A program made the position numbers and the translations under genes. This document shows positions 25,809 through 33,897 of a stretch of DNA of 64,000 nt, one piece after another. Numbering within the stretch: the stretch's first letter is position 1; each line of letters begins with the position of its first letter. The notes beneath the pieces are model-generated. The model had not been told where the DNA came from. It ran no database searches and was given only the letters and a program-made list of their open reading frames with translations. The DNA is from Lewinellaceae bacterium (GTDB lineage: Bacteria > Bacteroidota > Bacteroidia > Chitinophagales > Saprospiraceae). The stretch spans positions 62,001 through 126,000 of the forward strand of contig JACJYE010000011.1 in assembly GCA_020636255.1 (NCBI GenBank). Direction: 5' to 3'.

Positions 25809-26495
25809 ATGAATATCTTACTCATCGAGGACGACCCCGGTGTTTCGCACTTTCTGAAAAAGGGGCTTGAAGAACACCAGTTCCAGGTTACCCTTGCCCA
25901 TGATGGCCTAAGCGGGGCGGACAAGGCCCTTGCGGAAGCTTTTGATTTTATCATTCTCGATATCCTGCTGCCCAAAATGAGCGGGTGGGATGTATGCCGG
26001 AAACTGCGCAAAGAGCACGGCCTGTCAACGCCTATCCTCATCCTGTCGGCGCTGGATTCGACGAGCCAGGTCATCAGAGGGCTCAATGGCGGCGCCGATG
26101 ATTATATCGTCAAGCCCTTTAAGCTCGATGAGCTGGTCGCCCGCATCTATGCCATCCACCGGCGGCATAAGGGGGGGAGCCTCGACCGGGAAACGCTGGC
26201 CTACGAAGGCCTGGAGATCGACCTGCAGACCATGGACGTGTCCCGCGACGGCGAGAAGATCAAGCTCACCACCCGGGAATTCAGGTTGCTGGAGTATTTT
26301 ATGAAAAACCCCGGCAGGGTATTGTCGCGTATGCGCATTATGCAGAACGTCTGGGGCGTCGATTTCGACCTCGGTACCAATGTGGTGGATGTGTATGTCA
26401 ACTACCTGCGCAAGAAGATAGATAAACAGTTTGATGCCAAGCTTTTACACACCGTGATCGGCATGGGTTACGTCCTCAGGAAAGATGAAAATTAA
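25809..26495 (+). CDS. OmpR-family response regulator (second system)
   Basis: 228 residues. Receiver domain with Glu7/Asp8/Asp9, phospho-acceptor Asp51 in FIILDILLP and Lys in DDYIVKPFK. A winged-helix domain spans about 128-226 (TTREFRLLEYFMKNPGRVLSR, VNYLRKKID, GMGYVLR). It overlaps the following kinase gene by 11 nt, showing translational coupling. Repeats matching an OmpR-type site occur upstream of this gene and between the kinase and the SulP gene, so autoregulation and control of the anion-transport genes are the simplest inference. Confidence 0.94.
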   Translation: MNILLIEDDPGVSHFLKKGLEEHQFQVTLAHDGLSGADKALAEAFDFIILDILLPKMSGWDVCRKLRKEHGLSTPILILSALDSTSQVIRGLNGGADDYIVKPFKLDELVARIYAIHRRHKGGSLDRETLAYEGLEIDLQTMDVSRDGEKIKLTTREFRLLEYFMKNPGRVLSRMRIMQNVWGVDFDLGTNVVDVYVNYLRKKIDKQFDAKLLHTVIGMGYVLRKDEN

Positions 26496-27849
26496 GAACA
26501 AAATAGCCCTGACCTTCACCCTGTCCACCTCGGGCCTGATCGTCATTTTTTGCTTCACGATCTACTTCCTTTTCAAACAATACGTCAGCAGGGATTTCTA
26601 CCAGGAGCTGGAGCAACGCGCCCAGATCGTTGCGTCTTTTATGCTGGAGGCCGACGAAATGGAACCGGCCGTTTTTAATGAGGCCCGCTCAAAACACATC
26701 CAGAAGCTGCCCTTTGAAGAAGAGTATATCGTACCGCTCAGTACGCCGCCGGAGAAGGGGCTGTTGCCGGAATACCTGGATGCCGGTTTTATCGAAGAAA
26801 TTGTAGCAAAGGGTTATGCGGTGCGACACGCCGGTAAGGTCTTTGCTGCCGGCATACGCTATGAAGACAACCAGGGCAACTTTGCAGTCATCGTCGCCGC
26901 TCCCAATAAGCTGGGCGACGCCGAGCTCGTCGGCCTGCGCAAGATCCTGGCCTTCGTAGTCATAACAGGTATGGTGATCATATTCCTGATCGCCCGCTGG
27001 TATGCCAACCAGGCCCTGGCGCCCCTGAGCTCCATCATCACGCAGATGGAGAATATCGATGCCAACAACCTCTTTCTTCGGATCGTTAGCGGAAAAACGG
27101 AAGATGAGATCGAACGCGTGGCCCATGCGTTCAACAAGCTGCTCGACCGCATCGAGACGGCTATTGAAACACAGATCAACTTCATCAGCAATGCTTCCCA
27201 TGAGCTGAAAACGCCCCTTACTGCCATTCTCGGCGAGATCGGCCTGGGCCTGCACGGGCAACGCACGGCAGAAGAATACCGCCAGTGCCTGGTGCGCGTG
27301 GAAAAACATGCCGAATTGCTCCGGGCGCTGATCATCAGGCTGCTGCGCCTGGCGCAGGTAGGGGTCAGCGAAGACGGCAAAGCTTTCATCCTGGCCCGCA
27401 TCGACGAGCTTCTGGTCGACGTAGTAGAGGAATTCAACCAGGCCAACCCCCATGCGCGTATCCTGCTGCATTTCGAGAACCTCCCTGAAGACCCCCTGGA
27501 ACTGGAGATCATGGCCAACGCCAACCTGCTGAAGATCGCCTTCGCCAATCTGATCGACAACGCCTTTAAGTTTTCGGAAGGCAAACAGGTGGATGTATAC
27601 CTCGAAGGGCAGGGCCCTTTCATCAGCATCCGGATATGCGACCAGGGGCTGGGCATTCCCGCCGACGCCATCGGAAAAATATTCGACCCCTTCTTCAGGG
27701 CAGATAACGTCATGGACATCCACGGCTTCGGCGTGGGGCTCCCTCTGGTGAAGAAGATCATACACATCCACGAAGGCCAGATCGAGGCCAGCTCCGACGT
27801 AGGCCGCGGCACGGCCATCACCCTCAGGCTACCCAAACGCCAATTCTAA
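26485..27849 (+). CDS. Sensor histidine kinase (second system)
   Basis: 454 residues. TM1 about 10-30, periplasmic domain about 31-152, TM2 about 154-173, HAMP about 174-227, HisKA with His239 in SNASHELKTP, then HATPase_c with NLIDNAFKFS, DQGLGIP and HGFGVGLPLVKKI boxes. This is the CusS/BaeS-like layout. The start overlaps the regulator gene in another frame. Its signal is unknown; the downstream bicarbonate/sulfate-type transporter and carbonic anhydrase suggest inorganic anion or pH status, which is only inference. Confidence 0.93.
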   Translation: MKIKNKIALTFTLSTSGLIVIFCFTIYFLFKQYVSRDFYQELEQRAQIVASFMLEADEMEPAVFNEARSKHIQKLPFEEEYIVPLSTPPEKGLLPEYLDAGFIEEIVAKGYAVRHAGKVFAAGIRYEDNQGNFAVIVAAPNKLGDAELVGLRKILAFVVITGMVIIFLIARWYANQALAPLSSIITQMENIDANNLFLRIVSGKTEDEIERVAHAFNKLLDRIETAIETQINFISNASHELKTPLTAILGEIGLGLHGQRTAEEYRQCLVRVEKHAELLRALIIRLLRLAQVGVSEDGKAFILARIDELLVDVVEEFNQANPHARILLHFENLPEDPLELEIMANANLLKIAFANLIDNAFKFSEGKQVDVYLEGQGPFISIRICDQGLGIPADAIGKIFDPFFRADNVMDIHGFGVGLPLVKKIIHIHEGQIEASSDVGRGTAITLRLPKRQF

Positions 27850-27901
27850 TCCGGTTTTAATCCGGCTTTAAAACCATTCTAATGTGGCCCCTATACTTTT
27901 G
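27844..27901 (+). promoter_or_regulatory. Four 11-bp-phased repeats and -7 box before the SulP gene
   Basis: TTCTAATCC (27844), TTTTAATCC (27855), CTTTAAAAC (27866) and TTCTAATGT (27877) recur every 11 bp, and TACTTTTG (27894-27901) is a TAnnTTTG box. The first two repeats match those before the regulator gene at 25689. The array begins inside the last codons of the kinase gene. Confidence 0.6.
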
Positions 27902-27944
27902 TGGCATTACGCTGCTCGTAAAAGATTCCTTTATGTTTTAGGCC

Positions 27945-27971
27945 AGGCTGTGGGCCAAAGGCCCGCAGCCT
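27945..27971 (+). other. Leader hairpin, possible attenuator
   Basis: AGGCTGTGGGCC-AAA-GGCCCGCAGCCT forms a 12-bp stem (one G-U) in the leader between the promoter at 27894 and the SulP start. No T tract follows, so it may be a stability element rather than a terminator. Confidence 0.5.
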
Positions 27972-27976
27972 ATTTA

Positions 27977-28140
27977 AGAACTTGTTTGGAGGCCAGCCTT
28001 TGAGCTAAAAAAGGCCACTTTTTCGGTGATGCTTCGTTCTTTTTCTTGGCCGTACCTCCGGGTACGCCCTTCGAAAAACGCCTCGCCTCACCAAAAAATT
28101 GACACTTTTCGCTATCAAATCCGGCCTCCAAACAAGCTCT
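27977..28140. repeat. Dispersed repeat, copy D (inverted ends, 164 bp)
   Basis: AGAACTTGTTTGGAGGCC (27977-27994) and the inverted copy at 28123-28140 bound a 128-bp interior without a gene. The interior contains TACCTCCGGGTACG and AAAGGCCA-type segments. The element fills most of the SulP leader. Confidence 0.75.
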
Positions 28141-28167
28141 AAATGCTTATTATCAAATAACGAAAAT

Positions 28168-29727
28168 ATGAAAGAGAACTATAGAGAATATTTAAGTGCT
28201 TACAGGAGCGACCTGCCTGCGGGCCTTGTCGTTTTCCTGGTGGCCCTGCCCCTCTGCCTGGGCATTGCCCTGGCTTCGGGGGCGCCGCTGTTTTCCGGTA
28301 TCGTTACCGGTATCATTGGCGGCATCGTCGTCGGGTTTCTGAGCGGCTCGCACCTTAGCGTTAGCGGGCCGGCGGCGGGCCTCACCGTTATCGTTTTTAC
28401 GGCTATCGGCGAGCTTGGGTCTTTCGAAGCCTTTCTGCTCGCCGTAGTCCTGGCAGGGTTTATACAACTGGCCATGGGGTATATAAAGGCAGGCGTCATC
28501 GGTTATTATTTCCCCTCGTCCGTGATCAAGGGCATGCTGACGGCCATCGGGCTTATTCTCATCCTCAAGCAGTTCCCCCATCTGTTGGGCGTCGACCTGG
28601 AGGTGTTCGGAGAAACGAAATACGGCGACGGGCAGGGGCACAATACGTTTACCAACCTGTTCGCCGCATTGGGCCAGATCCATCCCGGGGCTTTCCTGGT
28701 AGGCCTTATCTCCATTCTGGTGCTCGTTGCGTGGGAGCAGCCGTTTATCAAAAAACAGGCCTGGTCCAGGATTATGCCCGGCGCGTTGGTGGTGGTCCTG
28801 CTCGGCGTGGCCATCAATCAGCTGTTGCAGTTGTATGCGCCGGCTATGGCGATCACCAGCATGCATTTGGTCGCTCTGCCCAGCCTGAGAGGAGATGGGT
28901 CGCAGCCGCTGTTGCAGCTTCCTGCTTTTGATACCATTTCCAACCCCCTGGTCTGGAAAACGGCATTGGTCATTGCGCTAATCGCAAGCCTGGAGACCCT
29001 GCTCTGCGTAGAGGCCATCGACAAGCTTGACCCGCATAAGCACCGGACGCCGCTCAACCGGGAGCTCAAGGCACAGGGCATGGGTAATATTATCGCGGGG
29101 CTGCTCGGCGGGTTGCCCATGACGGCGGTGATCGTGCGCAGTTCCGCCAACCTCGAATCGGGCGCAAAAAGCAAAATGTCGGCCGTATACCATGGTTTTT
29201 TCCTGGCATTCGCCGTGCTGCTTATCCCCAACTGGCTGAACCTGATCCCGCTTTCTTCGCTGGCGGCCATCCTGATCGTGGTCGGTTACAAACTGGCGAA
29301 GCCGAAGATCTTCGTGGAGCAGTACAAGCTGAAATTCGAGCAGTTCTTCCCCTTTATCGCCACGGTGGTGGCCATCCTGCTCACCGACCTTCTGATCGGC
29401 ATCCTCATCGGCCTGGCCATCGGCATTTTCTTCATCCTGAAAGCCAATTACAGGACGCCCTATTTTTACCACGATGACGAGCACCCGGAGATCGGCATCA
29501 AGCAGATCACCATCCAGCTCAGCGAACACGTATCCTTTATCAACAAGGCCAGCCTGCTGCTTACCCTCGACCACCTCCCGGCCAACAGCCTGGTGACGAT
29601 CGATGGCTCGCGCAGCCAGGATATTGACTTCGACGCCTTGAATATCATTCACGACTTTGCTTCAGTCGCAGGTGAGCGCAACATACAGGTGACTTTAAAG
29701 AATGTACCACAAACGAGCCTTAACTAG
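28168..29727 (+). CDS. SulP family anion transporter (bicarbonate/sulfate type)
   Basis: 519 residues from ATG 28168 (MKENYREYLSAYRSDL). Translation from 28099 would start inside the repeat element, so I reject it. The SLC26/SulP fold is evident: DLPAGLVVFLVALPLCLGIALASGA at the start, SGPAAGLTV, a set of about 12-14 TM helices to about residue 425, then a soluble STAS-like domain (about 440-519, VSFINKASLLLTLDHLP). The carbonic anhydrase gene 56 nt downstream suggests bicarbonate as substrate, as in BicA-type or SulP-CA pairs; sulfate cannot be excluded. Probably controlled by the preceding two-component system. Confidence 0.9.
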   Translation: MKENYREYLSAYRSDLPAGLVVFLVALPLCLGIALASGAPLFSGIVTGIIGGIVVGFLSGSHLSVSGPAAGLTVIVFTAIGELGSFEAFLLAVVLAGFIQLAMGYIKAGVIGYYFPSSVIKGMLTAIGLILILKQFPHLLGVDLEVFGETKYGDGQGHNTFTNLFAALGQIHPGAFLVGLISILVLVAWEQPFIKKQAWSRIMPGALVVVLLGVAINQLLQLYAPAMAITSMHLVALPSLRGDGSQPLLQLPAFDTISNPLVWKTALVIALIASLETLLCVEAIDKLDPHKHRTPLNRELKAQGMGNIIAGLLGGLPMTAVIVRSSANLESGAKSKMSAVYHGFFLAFAVLLIPNWLNLIPLSSLAAILIVVGYKLAKPKIFVEQYKLKFEQFFPFIATVVAILLTDLLIGILIGLAIGIFFILKANYRTPYFYHDDEHPEIGIKQITIQLSEHVSFINKASLLLTLDHLPANSLVTIDGSRSQDIDFDALNIIHDFASVAGERNIQVTLKNVPQTSLN

Positions 29728-29783
29728 TTTCGGGCCAGGCTGGCCCACTTTGTCAGAGCCTAACCAATTAAAACCACTTTCTT

Positions 29784-30398
29784 ATGCAAATACTGTATGA
29801 CCTGCTCCGGGAGATGTATTACGGGCGCCAGGATACAGGCTCCGGTGACATCTGGGGGCGGGGCGAACCAGAGCCCCACCCCTCCTCCGGCCTGCTCTGG
29901 ATCGGTTGTACCGATTGCCGTGCAGACCATTCGCTCATCAAGGGGCTTCGCCCGGAAAGGATCGTTGCCCATCGCAACATCGGCAACCAGGTGAAAGCTC
30001 ACGACAAAAGCCTGGCTGCAGTGATCCAATATGCCGTGGAGATATTGGGGCTGGAAAAGATCGTAGTATGTGGCCATGACAACTGCCGCGGCCTGGCTTC
30101 GGTGCTGGAAGCGTTGGAAGAGCCTCGCCCCAAATATACACCCTGGGAAAGCTGGCTGGTCGATGCTGCCAATATCGCTGATTTCTACTGGGGAGAGCTC
30201 CGTCAAATAAAAGACCGGCAGGCCAGGCTGAAGCGGCTGGCCGAGATCAATGTCCTGGCCCAGGCCGAGGAGCTTAAACGGAACCCCTATATCCGGGACA
30301 ATAACAACCTTACCATCATCCCCTGTATGGCCGATACGGCCAACAGGCGGGTCAGAAGCTTGTCGGGCCGGCTTATCCACCGGGCGTTGCAGTACTGA
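29784..30398 (+). CDS. Beta-class carbonic anhydrase
   Basis: 204 residues. Zinc ligands are the Cys of IGCTDCRAD and the His and Cys of CGHDNCRG. The Asp-Arg catalytic dyad is kept, but the usual CxDSR motif reads CTDCR, with Cys in place of Ser. It interconverts CO2 and bicarbonate in the cytosol. Next to SulP it would supply or consume the transported bicarbonate. Confidence 0.93.
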   Translation: MQILYDLLREMYYGRQDTGSGDIWGRGEPEPHPSSGLLWIGCTDCRADHSLIKGLRPERIVAHRNIGNQVKAHDKSLAAVIQYAVEILGLEKIVVCGHDNCRGLASVLEALEEPRPKYTPWESWLVDAANIADFYWGELRQIKDRQARLKRLAEINVLAQAEELKRNPYIRDNNNLTIIPCMADTANRRVRSLSGRLIHRALQY

Positions 30399-30465
30399 TG
30401 CAGATAAAAGCCGGGCTTGGGTCTGCGAATAAGTTCGTACCTTTCCGCCGAAACAATCCTGACCA

Positions 30466-32526
30466 ATGATGACAGCATTTACGCCTTTACAGCAATCGAT
30501 ACTCGAAGGCATCCCCCAACAACTGCCAGCCCCAAAACCTTATGCCCCAAACGTCAGCCATGCCCCAAAGCGGGTGGTCGATCATGTGCTGTCCGATAAA
30601 GAACGGAAGCTGGCCATTGCCAATGCCCTGCGCTATTTCCGGCCTGAACAGCACGAAGAGCTGGCCCCGGAATTCGCCCGGGAACTGGAGCTCTACGGCC
30701 GCATATACATGCACCGCTTCCGCCCGGACTATGACATGTACGCCCGGCCCATCCGCGAATACCCGCACCGCTCGAAACAGGCGGCGGCCATCATGCTGAT
30801 GATCCAGAACAACCTGGACCCCAGGGTCGCCAAACACCCCCACGAACTGATCACCTACGGCGGCAACGGCGCCGTGTTCCAGAACTGGGCGCAGTACCGC
30901 CTCGTGATGAAATACCTGGCGGAAATGTCAGACGAGCAGACCCTCGTGCTCTACTCCGGCCATCCGCTGGGCCTGTTCCCTTCGCATCCGGAAGCCCCGC
31001 GAGTCGTCGTAACCAACGGCATGATGGTGCCCAACTACTCCAGCAAAGAAGATTATAATAAGTACAATGCCCTTGGGGTAACGTCCTATGGCCAGATGAC
31101 CGCCGGCTCTTTCATGTACATCGGCCCACAGGGCATCGTACATGGCACGACGATCACCCTGCTCAATGCCGGCAGGCTCAAGCAACTGGGAAAAGACAAC
31201 CTGAAAGGGCATCTGTTCATCACCTCCGGGCTGGGGGGCATGTCGGGGGCGCAGGCCGTGGCGGCAGTGATCGCCGGCGCGGTGGGCGTTATCGCCGAAG
31301 TGGACCCCAATGCCATTCAGCAGCGCCTGACGGATGGTTATATCAAAAAGGAAAACGTCTATGAAAGCCTGGACGAACTGCTGGGCCGTATGGAGTCATG
31401 CCGGGCCGCCGGCGAGGCTATTGCCCTGGTCTATGCAGGTAATATAGTGGATCTATGGGAAAAACTGGCTGAAGAGAACGTTTACGTCGAACTGGGCTCT
31501 GACCAGACTTCGCTGCACAATATCGAAGGGCTGGGTTACTGCCCGGCGGGCTTTACCTACGAAGAGGCCAATGCGCTGCTGGCCGATGATGAGATCCGCT
31601 TTATGGCCGAAGTACGCAGCAGCCTGCGCCGCCATGTCAAGGCCATCAACACCCTGACGGAGCGGGGTATGTATTTCTGGGACTATGGCAACGCTTTCCT
31701 CTTCGAGGCCGGCAAGTCAGGAGCTGATATCTGGAAAGATAAAGAAGAAGGCGTGTTCAGATACCCGTCGTATGTGGAAGACATCATGGGGCCCTTGTGT
31801 TTCGACTACGGCTTCGGGCCTTTCCGTTGGGTGTGCACCTCCGGCAGCAAGGCCGACCTGGACACCACCGACCGCATTGCCGGCGAAGTGCTGTCGCAGA
31901 TGCTGTCGGATGCTCCCGCCGAGATCCAGTCCCAATTGCGCGATAACCTCCACTGGATCGAGGCTGCCGATGCGAATATCCCCATCGTGGGCTCCAAATC
32001 GCGCATTCTCTACGCCGATGCCGAAGGCCGCATCCGCATTGCCCATGCTTTCAATGACGCCATCGCCAGCGGAGCGATCAGCGCTCCAGTCGTGCTGGGG
32101 CGCGACCACCACGACGTGTCAGGCACCGACTCTCCTTTCCGCGAAACGGCCAATATCTATGACGGCTCCAGGTTTACGGCCGATATGTCGGTGCACAACG
32201 TCATCGGCGACGCTTTTCGCGGCGCCACCTGGGTGTCGCTGCACAACGGCGGCGGCGTAGGCTGGGGCGAAGTGATGAACGGCGGCTTCGGCCTGGTGCT
32301 CGACGGCACCCCCGAAGCGGAGCGCCGGCTCAGGAGTATGCTGTTCTGGGATGTCAACAACGGCATTGCCCGCCGGAGCTGGGCGCGCAACGAGGAGGCG
32401 CTATTTGCCGCCAAACGCGCCATGGCCGCCAACCCGGATCTGCAGATCACGCTGCCGTACCTGGCGGAGGACGAGGTAGTGGAGAAGGCAATGGAGGGGG
32501 TTACTGGTAGGCCTGTTGATCAGTAG
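30466..32526 (+). CDS. hutU: Urocanate hydratase (urocanase), long form
   Basis: 686 residues from ATG 30466 (the ATG one codon later is equally possible). NAD-binding and catalytic boxes are ITYGGNGAVFQNWAQYRL, GQMTAGSFMYIGPQGIVHGT, GLGGMSGAQ, ELGSDQTSLHN and PFRWVCTSG with the conserved Cys. The C-terminal HNVIGDAFRGATWVSLHNGGGVGWG is diagnostic. It converts urocanate to imidazolonepropionate in histidine breakdown. No other hut gene is in the window, so the pathway is split across the genome. The stop codon runs straight into the 36-bp hairpin array. Confidence 0.95.
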   Translation: MMTAFTPLQQSILEGIPQQLPAPKPYAPNVSHAPKRVVDHVLSDKERKLAIANALRYFRPEQHEELAPEFARELELYGRIYMHRFRPDYDMYARPIREYPHRSKQAAAIMLMIQNNLDPRVAKHPHELITYGGNGAVFQNWAQYRLVMKYLAEMSDEQTLVLYSGHPLGLFPSHPEAPRVVVTNGMMVPNYSSKEDYNKYNALGVTSYGQMTAGSFMYIGPQGIVHGTTITLLNAGRLKQLGKDNLKGHLFITSGLGGMSGAQAVAAVIAGAVGVIAEVDPNAIQQRLTDGYIKKENVYESLDELLGRMESCRAAGEAIALVYAGNIVDLWEKLAEENVYVELGSDQTSLHNIEGLGYCPAGFTYEEANALLADDEIRFMAEVRSSLRRHVKAINTLTERGMYFWDYGNAFLFEAGKSGADIWKDKEEGVFRYPSYVEDIMGPLCFDYGFGPFRWVCTSGSKADLDTTDRIAGEVLSQMLSDAPAEIQSQLRDNLHWIEAADANIPIVGSKSRILYADAEGRIRIAHAFNDAIASGAISAPVVLGRDHHDVSGTDSPFRETANIYDGSRFTADMSVHNVIGDAFRGATWVSLHNGGGVGWGEVMNGGFGLVLDGTPEAERRLRSMLFWDVNNGIARRSWARNEEALFAAKRAMAANPDLQITLPYLAEDEVVEKAMEGVTGRPVDQ

Positions 32527-32668
32527 GCAACCCGTACCTCCGGCCTTCCGGCCGGAGAAGAGGCAACCCGTACCTCCGGCCTTCCGGCCGGAGAAGCGGC
32601 AACCCGTACCTCCGGCCTTCCGGCCGGAGAAGCGGCAGCCCGTACCTCCGGCCTTCCGGCCGGAGAAG
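32525..32668 (+). repeat. Four tandem 36-bp hairpin repeats
   Basis: The unit, starting GGCAACCCGTAC, occurs four times with period exactly 36 (starts 32525, 32561, 32597, 32633). Each contains the perfect hairpin CTCCGGCC-TTCC-GGCCGGAG. Units differ at one or two bases only. There are no unique spacers, so it is not a CRISPR array. The position right at the hutU stop means the 3' end of the transcript would fold into four consecutive stems. Confidence 0.92.
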
Positions 32669-33017
32669 AGGCTATATTTTACGTTTATGTTATCAGCTTA
32701 GCAGATAACTGGGTTGGCCAGGCGCCCGGGAGCCGAGGTGAGGGCCGCTCTCCAGGCCACCCTGCCTCCGCGTCTTATTCTTTAAGTTGACATTGCTTTC
32801 TACTCCAACTAGAAAGTTGGAGGTACGGGGCTAAGGGCAGCCTTTACCTCCGGCTGGCCCACACTATTGCTATCCACCACGATTAAAATCGTGGAATACT
32901 TCGTCTGCCTTCACAAAGCGCAGCACCTGCGGCGCCTGCCCTTCCTCAATGACTTCCATCAAGTGGGCTTCTGGAGGAAGCTCGAGATAATAACTAAAGA
33001 TGTTACCCGCAAATCCC
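32669..33017. other. Intergenic region with two further short hairpins
   Basis: No gene is seen. CTCCAACT-AGAA-AGTTGGAG (32803-32822) and CCACGATT-AA-AATCGTGG (32877-32894) are perfect 8-bp stems with tiny loops, similar in design but not in sequence to the 36-bp array units. The first is followed by GTACGGGG, which echoes the CCCGTACC at the array stems. Confidence 0.6.
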
Positions 33018-33025
33018 TATTTTTG
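33018..33025 (+). promoter_or_regulatory. -7 box TATTTTTG before the methionine aminopeptidase gene
   Basis: Perfect TAnnTTTG match 22 nt before the ATG at 33048. It decides the start: an upstream in-frame ATG at 33000 would lie before the promoter. Confidence 0.6.
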
Positions 33026-33047
33026 TATCCAGAACAATAAACCCCTT

Positions 33048-33815
33048 ATGTCCATCACAACGCCGGTAGAACTGGAAGGTATGCAGGCCATTGGCCAGGC
33101 TGTAGGCATGGCCCTGAAAAAAATGCGGGATTATGCGAGCCCGGGCATGACGACACGCGAACTGGATGAATACGGAGGAGAGCTGCTCCGGCAACTCGGC
33201 GCCCGCTCTGCTCCTAAGCTCACCTATGGTTTTCCTGGCTGGACCTGCATCAGCGTTAACCATCAGATCGCCCACGGCGTGCCTTCCGACCATATTGTCC
33301 TTCAGGAGGGCGACCTGGTCAATATCGATGTCTCTGCCGAACTGGACGGGTTCTGGGCCGACAACGGCGGCTCTTTCGTGCTGGGGTGCGACCTGCACGG
33401 CCATTCCGCGCTCGTGGATGCCTCCCGGCAGATACTGCGCGAAGCCCTGCAACTTATCCGCGACAGCGTGCGGATCGCTCATGTGGGGCGCTTTATCGAA
33501 TCGGAGGCGAGGAAGCGCGGCTACACGGTCATTCGCAACCTCGTAGGGCATGGCGTGGGTAGGAGCCTGCACGAGCCTCCCGGCTCAATCCCCTGTTATT
33601 ACGACCGCTTCCTGCGCACCCGCTTCCGGGAGCATGCCGTAGTCGCTGTGGAGACCTTTATTTCTACCGGCGCCCGCTATGCTCAGGAAACGGCCGACGG
33701 CTGGACGCTGGACACCGGCGACAGTAGCTATGTAGCCCAGCACGAACACACCATCCTGGTGACGGACGGCCAGCCTCAGATACTGACAGAGGCGAACGGC
33801 ATCTGGGATGCCTGA
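33048..33815 (+). CDS. map: Type I methionine aminopeptidase
   Basis: 255 residues from ATG 33048 (MSITTPVELEGMQAIG). The five metal ligands of the pita-bread fold are present: Asp in VNIDVSAEL, Asp in FWADNGG, His in LVGHGVGRSLHEPPG, Glu in VAVETFIS and Glu in QHEHTILV. Substrate-site HQIAHGVPS is also seen. It removes the initiator Met from nascent proteins. It lacks the N-terminal zinc-finger extension, so it is the short bacterial form. It stands alone rather than in the ribosomal-protein operon that often carries map. Confidence 0.93.
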   Translation: MSITTPVELEGMQAIGQAVGMALKKMRDYASPGMTTRELDEYGGELLRQLGARSAPKLTYGFPGWTCISVNHQIAHGVPSDHIVLQEGDLVNIDVSAELDGFWADNGGSFVLGCDLHGHSALVDASRQILREALQLIRDSVRIAHVGRFIESEARKRGYTVIRNLVGHGVGRSLHEPPGSIPCYYDRFLRTRFREHAVVAVETFISTGARYAQETADGWTLDTGDSSYVAQHEHTILVTDGQPQILTEANGIWDA

Positions 33816-33897
33816 GGCAGGTGCATTATGATTACTCCTGTTTTTATGCTATTTTTCTAGCCTGTCAACGCGCAGCCGGAGAGGCTGCCCTACTGAT

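Noticed and set aside
32525..32668. 36-bp repeats as a CRISPR array
   Set aside because: Units are directly adjacent with no spacers and no cas genes are in the window.
32516..32701. 61-residue ORF with RQPVPPAFRPEK repeats
   Set aside because: It only translates the 36-bp hairpin array, starts inside hutU and has no independent coding sign.
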